This document shows, piece after piece, positions 14,243 through 23,628 of a stretch of DNA of 44,812 nt. The translations under genes were made by a program, and so were the position numbers. This stretch comes from Bryobacterales bacterium. GTDB lineage: Bacteria > Acidobacteriota > Terriglobia > Bryobacterales > Bryobacteraceae. The stretch spans positions 1 through 44,812 of the forward strand of contig CANFEY010000040.1 of NCBI GenBank assembly GCA_947446025.1, read 5' to 3'. Within the stretch, counting starts at the first letter, position 1, and the number at the start of each line of letters is the position of its first letter. The notes under the pieces are model-generated. The model had not been told where the DNA came from. It searched no databases and saw nothing but the letters and a program-made list of their open reading frames with translations.

Positions 14243-16081
14243 CTATTCCATTTGTCTGTGCAGCGCGGCGCGGAGTTTGCGGGCGGCGCCGCGGCCTACG
14301 TGAGCGGCGAGGTCGTCTTCGCTGGCTTGTTTGACGCGCTCGAAGCTGCCGAATTCGCGTAACAGCTTGGTCGATGTTTTGTCGCCGATGCCGGGGATCA
14401 GCGCCAGCTCGCCCTTGAGGCGCGACTGGTTGCGGCGCGTACGGTGGAATGTCACCGCAAAACGATGCGCTTCGTCGCGGACCTGCTGGACCAGGTGCAG
14501 TACCGGCGAGAACTTGTCCAGGATGACGGGCTCGTCCTCCTGGCCGTAGACGTAAATCCACTCTTCGCGTTTCGCGATTGAGGCTAGCGGCTGATCGGTA
14601 ATGCCGAGCTCTTCCAGCGCGGCCGCGGCGGCGTGGAGCTGGCCTAGTCCTCCGTCGACGAACACCAAGCCTGGGAACTTCGAGCCCTCCTCCTTCAACC
14701 GACCATAGCGGCGCGTGATGACCTCGGCCATGCTGGCGAAGTCGTTGTTGCCTTCCACCGTGCGGATGATGAACTTCCGGTAGTCGGACTTTTTCATCTT
14801 GCCGTCCTCCCACACCACCATGCTCGCGACCTTGTCGGTGCCTTGGATGTGGGAGATGTCGAAGCATTCGATGCGGCTGGGCGCGGTTTCCAGATTCAGT
14901 GCGTCGGCGAGCGCCTGCTGGATCGCGTCCGACGACGGCTTCAGGACGCGGAAGCGCTGCTCGAAGCTGTGGCGGGCGTTCGACTCCACCAGTGACAGCA
15001 TTGCTTTCTTGGACCCGCGCTGCGGCGTGTGGATCTCCACCTTGCGGCCGCGGCGTTCGCTTAACGCTTCTTCGAGCACGTCGCGGTCTTCGAACTCGAC
15101 GGGCACGTGGATGATGGCGGGGACGTAGGGCTCGTTCAGGTAGAGCTGTTTGATGAGCGACGAGAAAAACTCCGGCGCATCGAGCTCGTGCTGGTCTTCC
15201 CAGTAGAACTCGCGGCGGTCCACGATGTGGCCTCCGCGGAGGTGGAACAGGTTCACGGCGACTAGGGGCAGCTCGGCGTAGTAGGCGAAGATATCGGTGT
15301 CGTCGCCTTCCGCCGTCGCCATTTTCTGCTTCTCGCTGACTTCTTCCACGGTGCGTTGCAGCTCATGCAGCGCGGCGGCTTCCTCATAGCGCATAGCGGC
15401 GCTGGCGGCTTCGATGCGAGTCTTCAGCAATGCGCTCAAATCCTTATGGCGGCCTTCGAGGAACAGTCGCGTGTCGCGCGCGGCCTCGGCGTAACGCTCG
15501 TCTGTGACCAGGCCTTCGACGCACGGGCCGTGGCAGCGGTGGATGTGGAACTCCAGGCACGCGTGCGAGTGTTTCTTGGTCAGGTCCACCTTGCAGGACG
15601 GGACCTTGAAGCTGCGGTGGATCAGGTTCACGATGCGGTACGCCAGGTTGCCTGGGAAGTACGGTCCGTAATAGGTGGACCCGTCTTTCTTCAGACGCCG
15701 CGTGACATACACGCGCGGATACTTCTCGCCGGTGAGCTTGATGTAAGGATAGGTCTTGTCGTCCCGCAGCAGGATGTTGAAGCGCGGCTTCCACTGCTTG
15801 ATGAGATTGTTCTCCAGCGCCAGCGCTTCCTTCTCGTTATCGACGTGGATGTAGTCGATCTGCCGCGCGGTGTGGATCAGCGTGCCGGTCTTGGTGTCAT
15901 TGAGCCGGTCCTCATTGAAATAACTGCGGACGCGGTTGCGCAGGTTCTTCGCCTTGCCCACGTAGAGCACGGTGCCGTGTTCGTCTTTGTAGAGGTACAC
16001 GCCGGGCAGCGAGGGAAGCTCGGCTGCACGTTCGCGGAGGTCTGGGTAGAGAGGGCTTATACCTGCATTGTACGGGGGCAC
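14243..16081 (-). CDS. uvrC: Excinuclease ABC subunit C
   Basis: A 612-residue DNA repair nuclease that makes both incisions around a lesion bound by UvrB. The GIY-YIG domain is at about residues 22-100 (LPGVYLYKDEHGTVLYVGKA, NLRNRVRSYF). A cysteine cluster follows (CLEFHIHRCHGPC), then a UVR helix pair near 205-240 and the RNase H-like endonuclease domain (RIECFDISHIQGTDKVASMV). Tandem helix-hairpin-helix motifs lie near the C-terminus (LALIPGIGDKTSTKLLREFG). The start is GTG 16081, three bases after the stop of the 80-residue gene upstream, so the two are probably co-translated. Confidence 0.96.
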   Translation of the reverse strand: MPPYNAGISPLYPDLRERAAELPSLPGVYLYKDEHGTVLYVGKAKNLRNRVRSYFNEDRLNDTKTGTLIHTARQIDYIHVDNEKEALALENNLIKQWKPRFNILLRDDKTYPYIKLTGEKYPRVYVTRRLKKDGSTYYGPYFPGNLAYRIVNLIHRSFKVPSCKVDLTKKHSHACLEFHIHRCHGPCVEGLVTDERYAEAARDTRLFLEGRHKDLSALLKTRIEAASAAMRYEEAAALHELQRTVEEVSEKQKMATAEGDDTDIFAYYAELPLVAVNLFHLRGGHIVDRREFYWEDQHELDAPEFFSSLIKQLYLNEPYVPAIIHVPVEFEDRDVLEEALSERRGRKVEIHTPQRGSKKAMLSLVESNARHSFEQRFRVLKPSSDAIQQALADALNLETAPSRIECFDISHIQGTDKVASMVVWEDGKMKKSDYRKFIIRTVEGNNDFASMAEVITRRYGRLKEEGSKFPGLVFVDGGLGQLHAAAAALEELGITDQPLASIAKREEWIYVYGQEDEPVILDKFSPVLHLVQQVRDEAHRFAVTFHRTRRNQSRLKGELALIPGIGDKTSTKLLREFGSFERVKQASEDDLAAHVGRGAARKLRAALHRQME

Positions 16082-16084
16082 AGC

Positions 16085-16327
16085 CTACAGCCGCTTCCCG
16101 TGGGCGACCTGGGCCGCCGTCAGGAACGTGGACGGCAGCGTTCCTTTGCCGCATAGTTTGAAGGATCCGAAGTCTTTGAACCACTCGTCTTCAGGAACAT
16201 CGGGATGGAGAGCCTTTCGTTCCGCAACTGCGAAAAGATCGTCCTGTGAAATCTGCCGCTCCTGTGCGCGTTGACGCAGATGCTGCCACATCGCACGAGG
16301 CAGCTTCTCCCACTGGATCTTGGGCAT
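16085..16327 (-). CDS. Small protein next to an RHH-like gene, possible toxin partner
   Basis: An 80-residue protein: MPKIQWEKLPRAMWQHLRQR, then ERQISQDDLFAVAERKAL, EDEWFKDFGSFKLCGKG and LPSTFLTAAQVAHGKRL. I have a recollection of similar small proteins with a 'KDFGSFK.CG.G.lP.TFL' block, often beside small regulators, but no established activity. It starts three bases after the stop of the gene at 16331 and ends three bases before uvrC. The tight pair of small genes suggests a toxin-antitoxin or regulator module. Function unproven. Confidence 0.6.
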   Translation of the reverse strand: MPKIQWEKLPRAMWQHLRQRAQERQISQDDLFAVAERKALHPDVPEDEWFKDFGSFKLCGKGTLPSTFLTAAQVAHGKRL

Positions 16328-16330
16328 GGG

Positions 16331-16582
16331 TTACTGCCCGAGGATTAGGTCCCGGAATTCATCCACCATCCGGTTTTGTGCTCGCGCGTCTGTGTTGGCC
16401 AGATTTTGGCTCAGCTTGGTGACGAACTTGCGCTTGCGGGCGCGCTCGTCGAGGCCCGATGTGATCAGTGACTCGATTGCCTTGCTGATGCTGAGGTCTT
16501 CTCCGACCGCCAGCTTTTGAACGCGGGCGGCGACTCGGTTGTTCAGCTCTACTCGAAAGCGGGTCCGTGTAGCGGTGGGCAT
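16331..16582 (-). CDS. Small ribbon-helix-helix-like protein, candidate antitoxin
   Basis: An 83-residue protein from ATG 16582, which is preceded by AAGGGGG; the open frame extends further upstream but without a ribosome site. The N-terminal part TRFRVELNNRVAARVQKLAV, then ISKAIESLITSGLDERARKR, fits a short strand followed by two helices, as in ribbon-helix-helix repressors. A charged C-terminal helix (about 50-83) could bind a partner. It is the first gene of a tight three-gene run with the 80-residue protein and uvrC. The RHH call is from pattern only. Confidence 0.55.
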   Translation of the reverse strand: MPTATRTRFRVELNNRVAARVQKLAVGEDLSISKAIESLITSGLDERARKRKFVTKLSQNLANTDARAQNRMVDEFRDLILGQ

Positions 16583-16704
16583 GGCAACCCCCTTATCCCT
16601 CACCTCGGCCTCCATTTCGGCCTTCCTTTCCGCCGCCAACGGGACTATACTGTCTCAGATCTGTTCGCTTCACCGCGTCCAATTCAGTCCAGGAGAATAC
16701 CTCA

Positions 16705-19700
16705 ATGACGATCAAACTGGTTGCATGTCTGGCGATGGCAGCGGCGTTGATGTTCGGGCAAGGAGGCAACGGCACCATCACCGGCACCGTTTCCGATCCT
16801 GCCGGGGCGGTTGTGCCAGGCGCGTCAGTAGAGATTCAGAACACGGCCACAGGAGGCATCTTCCGCGGCGAATCGACCAACACCGGGAACTACTCGGTGT
16901 CCGGCCTGCCGATCGGTTCCTACGTGGTGACGGTGCAGGCACCTGGATTCAAGACCTACACGCACACCAACCTCGCCGTCGCGGCGACGCAAGTCGTTAA
17001 GGAAGACGTCACGCTGCAAGTTGGCAGCACTACGGAAACGGTCACGGTCACCGCCGAGGCCACGCTGCTGAAGACCGAGACGGGCGACTTCACGCACAGC
17101 GTCACGCTGAAGCAGATGAACAATCTACCGCTGCTGGGCGTCGGCCTGGCGGGCAATGGACCCACCGCCATCCGCAACCCGTTCAACGTGATTCAATCTC
17201 TGCCGGGTTCTTCCGGCTACAACTTGCCGGGCTATAACGTGGGCACGTTCAACGGTTCCAGCGCGCAGGCATCCATCCGCATCGAAGGCATGGACGCGAC
17301 GCCCAAGGCGCTGGCCTACGAAGCGATGGCGCAGCCCGGTGTGGACGCGATTGAAGAAGTCGCGTTCCAGACCAGCAACTACGCCGCCGAATTCGGCACC
17401 ACAGGCTCCGTGCTGATGAACTTCATTATGAAGTCCGGCACCAATCAGTATCACGGCACGGGCTATGACTACTTTGTCAACGAATTCCTGAACGCGGGCA
17501 ACGCCTACAGCCAGAACCTTTCGGGAGGCGGGAAGGTCCGGCCGACGGCCCGCCGCAATGATTTCGGCGGCACGCTGGGCGGCCCACTCAGTATTCCCAA
17601 AATCTATGACGGGAAAAATAGAACCTTCTTCTTCTTCAACTACGAGCAGTATCTGGAAACCTCCAAGATTATTCAGAACGTGACGGTCCCCGCGCCGGCC
17701 TATTTGCGCGGCGATTTCTCGGCGATCTCACCCAACGGCAACTGCAGCCTGTGCGCCGGCCTCGGAATTCCGTCAACGCCACTGGGCGGCACGCAGTTGG
17801 ACCCTCTTGGCCGCCAGATTTTTGCCAACACGATCTACGATCCGGCTTCGCGCGCCGCGGCCACGTCCGGCCCTCTAACCGGCCAAGGTTATGCGAATCC
17901 GTTCCCTGGGAACATCATTCCTGTGTCCCGCTTCGATCCCACGACGGTCAAGTTCCTGAATCTCGTCGACTCGCTGGGAGTGAAGGCGCAGAACTCCAAT
18001 CTCATTGGCAACTACCTCGGCGTCGTCCCCAGCCAACGCTATTCGGTGATCCCATCGGCGAAGATCGATCACTCGATTACCAGTAAGGACAAGTTGTCCT
18101 TCTACATCCAGGAGACCAATCTGGAGAATCAGGTTTCCCCAGGCGGGCCGCAGGGTGCCGACGGTCTTCCGCTGATGATCGGCGGGTACCGCGGGAATTT
18201 CATCAAGGGCTGGGTGGAGCGGTTGAACTACGACCGCACGGTATCGCCGACCATTCTGCTGCACCTCGGCGTGGGCTATTACTACACCACGTTCAGTGAC
18301 CGCGCAGCATTCCTCGATTTCAAGCCTGCGGATTTCGGTCTCACCGGCTTTGTGCAGAATCGCCAGTTTCCCTCTCTTACCGGCATGTCGAACGCGCTCT
18401 TCGGCGGCATGCAAAACATGGGGACCAACGGTCAAATCCAGAGCGTGTACCACGATAACAAGCCCACCTACAACGCCAACGCGACGTGGGTTCACGGCCA
18501 GCACACCACCAAACTCGGTGCCGAAGTCTACTACCAGGGAACACCCATCCAGAACTATGCCGGCGTTACGCTAGCCAGCGGAGTGAATGCGACCTCGGTG
18601 CCCTTCACTCCGGCCAATGCGTTCCTCGGATTCAACACCGGTTTCGGATTCGCCAGCTGGCTGCTGGGCGACTATAATTCCACCAACCAGTCCGCGCCGA
18701 ATTCCACCCGCAGGGGCTATCAACAGTGGGGTCTGTTCCTGCAAGACACTTGGAAGGTGACGCGCAAACTCACACTGGATTACGGCTTGCGCTGGGATAT
18801 GGCCACGCAGAACCGTGAACAATACGGGCGCTTAGGACGGTTTGATCCCACCGCCCCGAACGCCAATGCCGGCGGCCACCCCGGCGCCACGTTGTTCGCC
18901 ACCACCTGCAAATGCGACTTCTATCAAAAGACCTATCCTTTAGCGTTTGGGCCGCGGCTGGGTGTCGCCTATCAGCTCGACTCCAAGACTGTGCTCCGCG
19001 GTGGATGGGGCATCGTCTACACAGCTGTGTTCGGAGCGGGAGGCGGTCTGGTGAGCACCAACGGAACCTATCCTGTGTCCGCCAACAGCCCTGGTTATGT
19101 CCCGGCGGCGGCGCAATTCGTGAACATTCAGACCCCCGGCTCCATCGCGACGCCGGCTTTCCCCGTGACCGATCCGAACCGCTTCCCGGTTCTGGGTACA
19201 ATCGCCGCGCCGAATATGGCCGACGCGAACCAAAATCGCCCGCCGCGCGCCAACCAGTTCAGCTTCGGCATTCAGCGCGAGATTACGCCGAGCTTTGTCA
19301 TGGAAGCGTCCTACGTGGGTAACCGGGTCGTGTGGCTGAGCGGTCCGCTCGGCTTCTTGAGCCAAATCTCCCCGCAACGGTATGCAGCCAACGGCTTGTT
19401 CCCTTACCCGGGAACCGGCCCGTGCGCGAGCGGCGGCGGCGTGTGTGCCAGTTCCAGCTACAACAACAACAACGACCGCGTTCTGTTAGGCACGCCGATC
19501 AGTAGTGCTGCGGTGATCCAGAATGCGGCGTTGCGCGGCTTTCCCAACCTTCTCCCGTATTCCGGCTTTCCCACCAACACCACATTGCAGGGCAGCCTTT
19601 ACCCCTTCCCGCAGTTCGGGAATCTGCTCCCGCAGGGTTCGGCCACCGGGAACACCAGTTACGATTCGCTGCAAATGAAGGCCACCAAGCGCTTCTCGCA

Positions 19701-20427
19701 CGGCTTGCAGGCCAGCGGGGCGTATACCTTCGCCAAGGGCTTTACGCGGGCCAGCCGGCAGGACTTCTTCAATCCCAACAGCAGCGAAAATTCATTGCAG
19801 AACATTCCTCCGCACGCGCTGACCTTCAACTTCGTCTACACCACTCCCAAGGCAAACTTCCTCAATAAAGTTGCGAACACCATCCTGGCGGATTGGCAGA
19901 TCGGCGGCTTTGCAATCTACCAAAGCGGCCAGTTCCTCACGCCTCCTGCCAGCCCCACGGCGAATTTCCTGACCAGCCAGAACACGCGTGTTGCGGGTCA
20001 GCCTCTGTACAACGTGGACATCAATGACATCCACAGCTACAGCCCGGGTACGCAACAGGTGCTGAATCCGAACGCCTGGGCTGCCTGCCCCGCGAACGCG
20101 ACCTGTACTGCTCCGGGGACGCTCTACACCGATTTCCGCGGTCCGCGCCGTCCCGTGGAGAATGCGAACTTTGGCCGCAACTTCCGGATCAACGAGCGAA
20201 TGAATTTCCAGATCCGCGCCGAGTTCGTCAACATCTTCAACCGCACGCTGCTGCCGAACCCCATCACGACGAACCCGCAGAACCCGGTGACCAAGACCGC
20301 CGGGATCAATTCCGGCGGATTCGGCGTCATCAACACCTTTGCCACGCTGGGCAGCCAGCCGACTACCGCGATTGCGCCCATCCTTACGGGAAGGACCGGA
20401 ACCATGATCGCCCGGTTCACGTTCTGA
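16705..20427 (+). CDS. TonB-dependent receptor, Oar-like, with carboxypeptidase-regulatory-like domain
   Basis: A 1240-residue outer-membrane protein. A signal peptide (LVACLAMAAALMFGQ) precedes a carboxypeptidase-regulatory-like domain (about 22-105: GTITGTVSDPAGAVVPGASV, GNYSVSGLPIGSYVVTVQAP). A plug domain follows (about 120-290), then a beta barrel ending in TGRTGTMIARFTF. Barrel-extending motifs such as LGGPLSIPKIYDGKNRTFFF and WKVTRKLTLDYGLRWD are typical of the Oar-like receptors expanded in acidobacteria. It has a paralogue at 35346. A CKC triplet (18906-18914) is shared with it. CAGGAG and an upstream TATACT serve as likely start signals. Probably takes up a polymer fragment; ligand unknown. 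Confidence 0.9.
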   Translation: MTIKLVACLAMAAALMFGQGGNGTITGTVSDPAGAVVPGASVEIQNTATGGIFRGESTNTGNYSVSGLPIGSYVVTVQAPGFKTYTHTNLAVAATQVVKEDVTLQVGSTTETVTVTAEATLLKTETGDFTHSVTLKQMNNLPLLGVGLAGNGPTAIRNPFNVIQSLPGSSGYNLPGYNVGTFNGSSAQASIRIEGMDATPKALAYEAMAQPGVDAIEEVAFQTSNYAAEFGTTGSVLMNFIMKSGTNQYHGTGYDYFVNEFLNAGNAYSQNLSGGGKVRPTARRNDFGGTLGGPLSIPKIYDGKNRTFFFFNYEQYLETSKIIQNVTVPAPAYLRGDFSAISPNGNCSLCAGLGIPSTPLGGTQLDPLGRQIFANTIYDPASRAAATSGPLTGQGYANPFPGNIIPVSRFDPTTVKFLNLVDSLGVKAQNSNLIGNYLGVVPSQRYSVIPSAKIDHSITSKDKLSFYIQETNLENQVSPGGPQGADGLPLMIGGYRGNFIKGWVERLNYDRTVSPTILLHLGVGYYYTTFSDRAAFLDFKPADFGLTGFVQNRQFPSLTGMSNALFGGMQNMGTNGQIQSVYHDNKPTYNANATWVHGQHTTKLGAEVYYQGTPIQNYAGVTLASGVNATSVPFTPANAFLGFNTGFGFASWLLGDYNSTNQSAPNSTRRGYQQWGLFLQDTWKVTRKLTLDYGLRWDMATQNREQYGRLGRFDPTAPNANAGGHPGATLFATTCKCDFYQKTYPLAFGPRLGVAYQLDSKTVLRGGWGIVYTAVFGAGGGLVSTNGTYPVSANSPGYVPAAAQFVNIQTPGSIATPAFPVTDPNRFPVLGTIAAPNMADANQNRPPRANQFSFGIQREITPSFVMEASYVGNRVVWLSGPLGFLSQISPQRYAANGLFPYPGTGPCASGGGVCASSSYNNNNDRVLLGTPISSAAVIQNAALRGFPNLLPYSGFPTNTTLQGSLYPFPQFGNLLPQGSATGNTSYDSLQMKATKRFSHGLQASGAYTFAKGFTRASRQDFFNPNSSENSLQNIPPHALTFNFVYTTPKANFLNKVANTILADWQIGGFAIYQSGQFLTPPASPTANFLTSQNTRVAGQPLYNVDINDIHSYSPGTQQVLNPNAWAACPANATCTAPGTLYTDFRGPRRPVENANFGRNFRINERMNFQIRAEFVNIFNRTLLPNPITTNPQNPVTKTAGINSGGFGVINTFATLGSQPTTAIAPILTGRTGTMIARFTF

Positions 20428-20442
20428 GGCGGGCAAGCCGCT

Positions 20443-20448
20443 TATACT
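20443..20448 (+). promoter_or_regulatory. -10-like hexamer seven bases before the TPR gene start
   Basis: TATACT ends at 20448 and the GTG begins at 20455, the same distance as before lysS. No convincing -35. Confidence 0.35.
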
Positions 20449-20454
20449 GAAGTC

Positions 20455-20970
20455 GTGAGACGTGCGGCTCTAGTGGTTCTGATTGGCGCGGGGTGCGCGT
20501 GGGCGCAGTTGCTGCCGCCCCCACCGCCGGACCCGAATCCGCCCAAATACGCCGAGCCGCCAGAGGAAGACGAATCGCTGGCCACGCCGAAGGTATACAG
20601 CTTCAATCCGCTGCAGGCCAAGAAGGAAATCTCCACCGGCGACTTTTACATGAAGCGCGGGAACTTCAAGGGCGCGGCCTACCGTTATCGCGAAGCTACG
20701 TTGTGGGACGACGGCAACGCGGACGGCTTCTTCAAGCTAGGTGAGGCGAATGAGAAGCTGAAAAATTTCGCCGCCGCTCGCGAAGCCTTCGAGAAGTTCG
20801 CGGGGATGGCCGCGGACAAGAAGAAAGCCGCCGATGCACGGAAGCGTGTGGCAAAATACCCCGCCGAAGTCCCCCGCGCGGACAAAAAGGACGGCGTAGG
20901 CCTTAAAGACGCGATTAAGGAAGATCGCGGCGCAACCGCGGACGCTCGGGCGAAGGGAATCCTGAGGTGA
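20455..20970 (+). CDS. Exported tetratricopeptide-repeat protein
   Basis: A 171-residue protein starting at GTG 20455. It has a signal peptide (MRRAALVVLIGAGCAWA), where the cysteine at 14 does not sit in a standard lipobox. A proline-rich segment follows (LLPPPPPDPNPP), then about two TPR-like helix pairs (STGDFYMKRGNFKGAAYRYR, FFKLGEANEKLKNFAAAREA), and a charged tail. It resembles a short BamD-like or TPR periplasmic protein and probably scaffolds envelope proteins. Its last bases overlap the cutA start (GTGA), so the two are coupled. Confidence 0.75.
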   Translation: MRRAALVVLIGAGCAWAQLLPPPPPDPNPPKYAEPPEEDESLATPKVYSFNPLQAKKEISTGDFYMKRGNFKGAAYRYREATLWDDGNADGFFKLGEANEKLKNFAAAREAFEKFAGMAADKKKAADARKRVAKYPAEVPRADKKDGVGLKDAIKEDRGATADARAKGILR

Positions 20971-21287
20971 CCGGCAAGATCGTCGTGCTCTCGGCATGCG
21001 GCACGGAGGAAAGTGCCGCGGCTCTGGCCCGCGCGTTAGTCGAACAGAACTTGGCCGCCTGCGTCAACATCGTGCCGGGTGCGCGCAGCGTCTACCGCTG
21101 GCAGGGAAAGATCGAAGAAGCCGGAGAGTGGCTGCTGATCATCAAGTCCCGCCGTGATTTGTTCGATCGGCTGCGGGACGCCATCGTGAACGCGCATTCC
21201 TACGAAGTGCCCGAGGTGATCGCGCTGCCGGTGGTGGATGGCAGCGAGGCGTATTTGGCCTGGCTCGACCGGGTTCTCTGTGTTTGA
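20967..21287 (+). CDS. cutA: Divalent cation tolerance protein CutA
   Basis: A 106-residue protein with the CutA1 fold, which forms very stable trimers. Family motifs are LVEQNLAACVNIVPGARSVY, WQGKIEEAGEWLLIIKSRRD and HSYEVPEVIALPVVDGSEAY. It is linked to copper and other metal tolerance in E. coli, though its exact biochemical role is still unclear. It starts at GTG 20967, overlapping the TPR gene stop, and its end overlaps the start of the GMC oxidoreductase by eight bases, so the three form one operon. Confidence 0.93.
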   Translation: MTGKIVVLSACGTEESAAALARALVEQNLAACVNIVPGARSVYRWQGKIEEAGEWLLIIKSRRDLFDRLRDAIVNAHSYEVPEVIALPVVDGSEAYLAWLDRVLCV

Positions 21288-22743
21288 TTACGTCGTCATT
21301 GGCGCAGGCACGGCGGGGTGCGCGCTGGCGGCACGATTATCCGAGGATCCAGCGGTCCGGGTCTTGCTGATGGAGGCCGGGCCGCCCGACCGCGCCCGCC
21401 TGATCCGCACGCCGCTGGCGTTTCCGAAGATGTTCCAGACCCCGCTCGATTGGAACTTCTGGACCGAGCCGCAAGTCGGCTTGGCGAATCGCCATCTCTA
21501 TTGGCCGCGTGGCAAGATGCTGGGGGGCAGCGGGTCGATAAACGGCATGGTCCACATGCAGGCCTGCGCCGCGGATTTCGCCGAGTGGGATGCTCCCGGC
21601 TGGGAGGCGATGCCCGCGGATCTGCTGCACTCCGAGCCGGTGGCGGAGTTGAATCCGCTCTCCGCCGCATTCCTGGACGCCTGCGAAGCCGCCGGACTGC
21701 CGGGCGCGGCGGCGATTACCGACGCGTCCCAGCCCGTTGCCGCGCCCTTCCGCCTGAACATCAAAAACGGCAAACGCTGGAGCGCGGCGGACGCTTACTT
21801 GCGGCCTGCCCTGCAGCGCGGCAACCTTACTGTGTGGACCAGCGTCCACGTGCGGCGCGTGTTGTGCGAAGGGACACGCGCCAGCGGCGTGGAATATTCG
21901 CGCGCGGGAGTGGTGCAGACCGTCGCGGTCACGCGCGAGATCGTGTTGTGCGCGGGGGCGGTCGGGTCCCCGCACTTGTTGCTGCTCTCCGGCATCGGCC
22001 CAGCAGCGGATCTGGAAGCATGCGGCGTGGCGGTGGTGGCCGACGTGGCAGGCGTGGGCAGGAATTTGCAGGATCATCTGGCTGCTCCCGTATCGTACTT
22101 CTGCCTGGAGCCCGTGTCCTTCAGCGGCGCGGCCACGTTCGCCAATGAGTGGAAATACCGGCTGACGGGTACCGGTCCCTTGGCGTCAAACGGCGCGGAA
22201 GTGGGCGCAATGGTGCAGTCGAAAGCTGGCCTGGCGGCATGCGACCTTGAGATCGTCTTTGCAGCGGGGCACTACGTGGACCACGGGTTCGCCGCGCCGG
22301 GCGGGCACGGGTTCAGCTTGATCCCGGTGTTGCTCACGCCGAAGAGCCGGGGGCGGATTCGCTTGGCCTCCGCCAATCCCGACGATGCGCCGCGGATCGA
22401 CCCGGGGTACCTATCGGACGCAACCGACCTGGAGCGGCTCAGCGAAGGTGTCCGCTTCGCGCGGCGTTTGCTGGAGCAGGCGGCGCTGGCGAAGTATCGC
22501 GGCGCTCCGGTGAATGGGCAGGTGTTGGACGCTGAAGAGCACGTCCGGCAGTGGGGGCAGACGCTCTATCACCCCACGGGGTCGTGCGGAATGGGTTCGG
22601 TTGTGGATGCCGGCTTGCGCGTGCTTGGGGTGGCCGGGCTGCGCGTCGCGGACGCATCGGTGATGCCGCAAGTGCCGCGCGCGCATCCCAACGCGGCCAC
22701 GTTGTGGATCGCGGAGCGGGCGGCGCAACTGCTACGGGCCTAG
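21280..22743 (+). CDS. GMC-family FAD oxidoreductase (choline/alcohol dehydrogenase-like)
   Basis: A 487-residue flavoenzyme. GTG 21280 is chosen because FDYVVIGAGTAGCALAARL follows at once, placing the FAD-binding glycine motif at the usual N-terminal position; an ATG at 21238 would add 14 unrelated residues and overlap cutA more. Other family signatures are WPRGKMLGGSGSINGMVHMQ (GMC signature 1), LCAGAVGSPHLLLLSGIG (signature 2), YHPTGSCGMG and HPNAATLWIAERAA, with the two active-site histidines. It oxidises an alcohol with FAD as cofactor. The cap region is short, so the enzyme is compact (typical members 530-560). Substrate unknown. Confidence 0.9.
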   Translation: MFDYVVIGAGTAGCALAARLSEDPAVRVLLMEAGPPDRARLIRTPLAFPKMFQTPLDWNFWTEPQVGLANRHLYWPRGKMLGGSGSINGMVHMQACAADFAEWDAPGWEAMPADLLHSEPVAELNPLSAAFLDACEAAGLPGAAAITDASQPVAAPFRLNIKNGKRWSAADAYLRPALQRGNLTVWTSVHVRRVLCEGTRASGVEYSRAGVVQTVAVTREIVLCAGAVGSPHLLLLSGIGPAADLEACGVAVVADVAGVGRNLQDHLAAPVSYFCLEPVSFSGAATFANEWKYRLTGTGPLASNGAEVGAMVQSKAGLAACDLEIVFAAGHYVDHGFAAPGGHGFSLIPVLLTPKSRGRIRLASANPDDAPRIDPGYLSDATDLERLSEGVRFARRLLEQAALAKYRGAPVNGQVLDAEEHVRQWGQTLYHPTGSCGMGSVVDAGLRVLGVAGLRVADASVMPQVPRAHPNAATLWIAERAAQLLRA

Positions 22744-22749
22744 GCCGAA

Positions 22750-22755
22750 TACAAT
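22750..22755 (+). promoter_or_regulatory. -10-like hexamer seven bases before the hydrolase start
   Basis: TACAAT ends at 22755 and ATG begins at 22762, the third case of this exact spacing. No clear -35 element. Confidence 0.35.
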
Positions 22756-22761
22756 ACGCAG

Positions 22762-23628
22762 ATGGCCTCTTCTGATCTGAAAAGTTTGCTTCCAGAGATC
22801 GAGCCGGAGAACCGGCGTCAGTTTCTGGTGACGAAATTGGCCGTCGGCTTTGCGATGGCAGTGAGTCCAGCGGGCGCGCAGACCATCACGACGGACGCGG
22901 CTGGCCTGACGGCGGGCGAGGTGCAAATCCCGGTTGCAGGCGGCCAGATTCCGGGCTACCGGGCCATGCCCTCGCGCGGCGGCAATTTCCCCATCGTGCT
23001 GGTGGTGCAGGAAATTTTCGGCGTCCATGAGCACATCAAGGATGTGTGCCGCCGCTTCGCGAAGGCCGGCTATTGCGCCGTCGCGCCCGAGCTGTTTGCG
23101 CGCCAGGGCGACGTTTCTAAGATCACTGATGTGCAGCAGATCATCAGCACGGTTGTGTCGAAAGTGCCAGATGCGCAAGTAATCAGCGACCTAGATGCCG
23201 CGGTCATGTGGGCGGGCCGCAGTTCGCGCGGCAATGCCCAGCGCGTGGCGATTACAGGGTTCTGCTGGGGCGGGCGGATCGTGTGGATGTATGCGGCGCT
23301 GAGCGGCAACGTCAAGGCGGGTGCGGCGTTTTATGGGCGGCTGGAAGGCGATTCAAACGCGATGACGCCGAAGAATCCCATCGACTACGCAGGCGGCCTG
23401 CGCGCGCCTGTCATCGGATTCTACGGTGCCAAAGATACCGGCATTCCCCAGAGTTCGGTGACCAAAATGAAGACTTCGCTGAGCGTCGTGGACAGCAAGT
23501 CTGAGATCAACGTCTATCCCAACGCCGAACATGGGTTCCACGCCGACTATCGTCCCAGCTACAACAAGGAAGCTGCCCAGGACGCGTGGGCGAAGCTGCT
23601 GGTTTGGTTCAAGAAGAACGGGGCCTGA
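22762..23628 (+). CDS. Dienelactone hydrolase family protein, exported
   Basis: A 288-residue alpha/beta hydrolase. [20 protein letters not shown] near the start looks like a twin-arginine signal, so the enzyme probably works in the periplasm. The catalytic set is visible: nucleophile Cys168 in GFCWGG, Asp225 in GAKDTGIP and His257 in NAEHGFH. Upstream [20 protein letters not shown] is another family block. Members hydrolyse dienelactones or other esters; the substrate here cannot be named. It converges with and overlaps by 20 bases the cation exchanger gene. ATG 22762 follows a -10-like TACAAT at leaderless spacing. Confidence 0.92.
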   Translation: MASSDLKSLLPEIEPENRRQFLVTKLAVGFAMAVSPAGAQTITTDAAGLTAGEVQIPVAGGQIPGYRAMPSRGGNFPIVLVVQEIFGVHEHIKDVCRRFAKAGYCAVAPELFARQGDVSKITDVQQIISTVVSKVPDAQVISDLDAAVMWAGRSSRGNAQRVAITGFCWGGRIVWMYAALSGNVKAGAAFYGRLEGDSNAMTPKNPIDYAGGLRAPVIGFYGAKDTGIPQSSVTKMKTSLSVVDSKSEINVYPNAEHGFHADYRPSYNKEAAQDAWAKLLVWFKKNGA

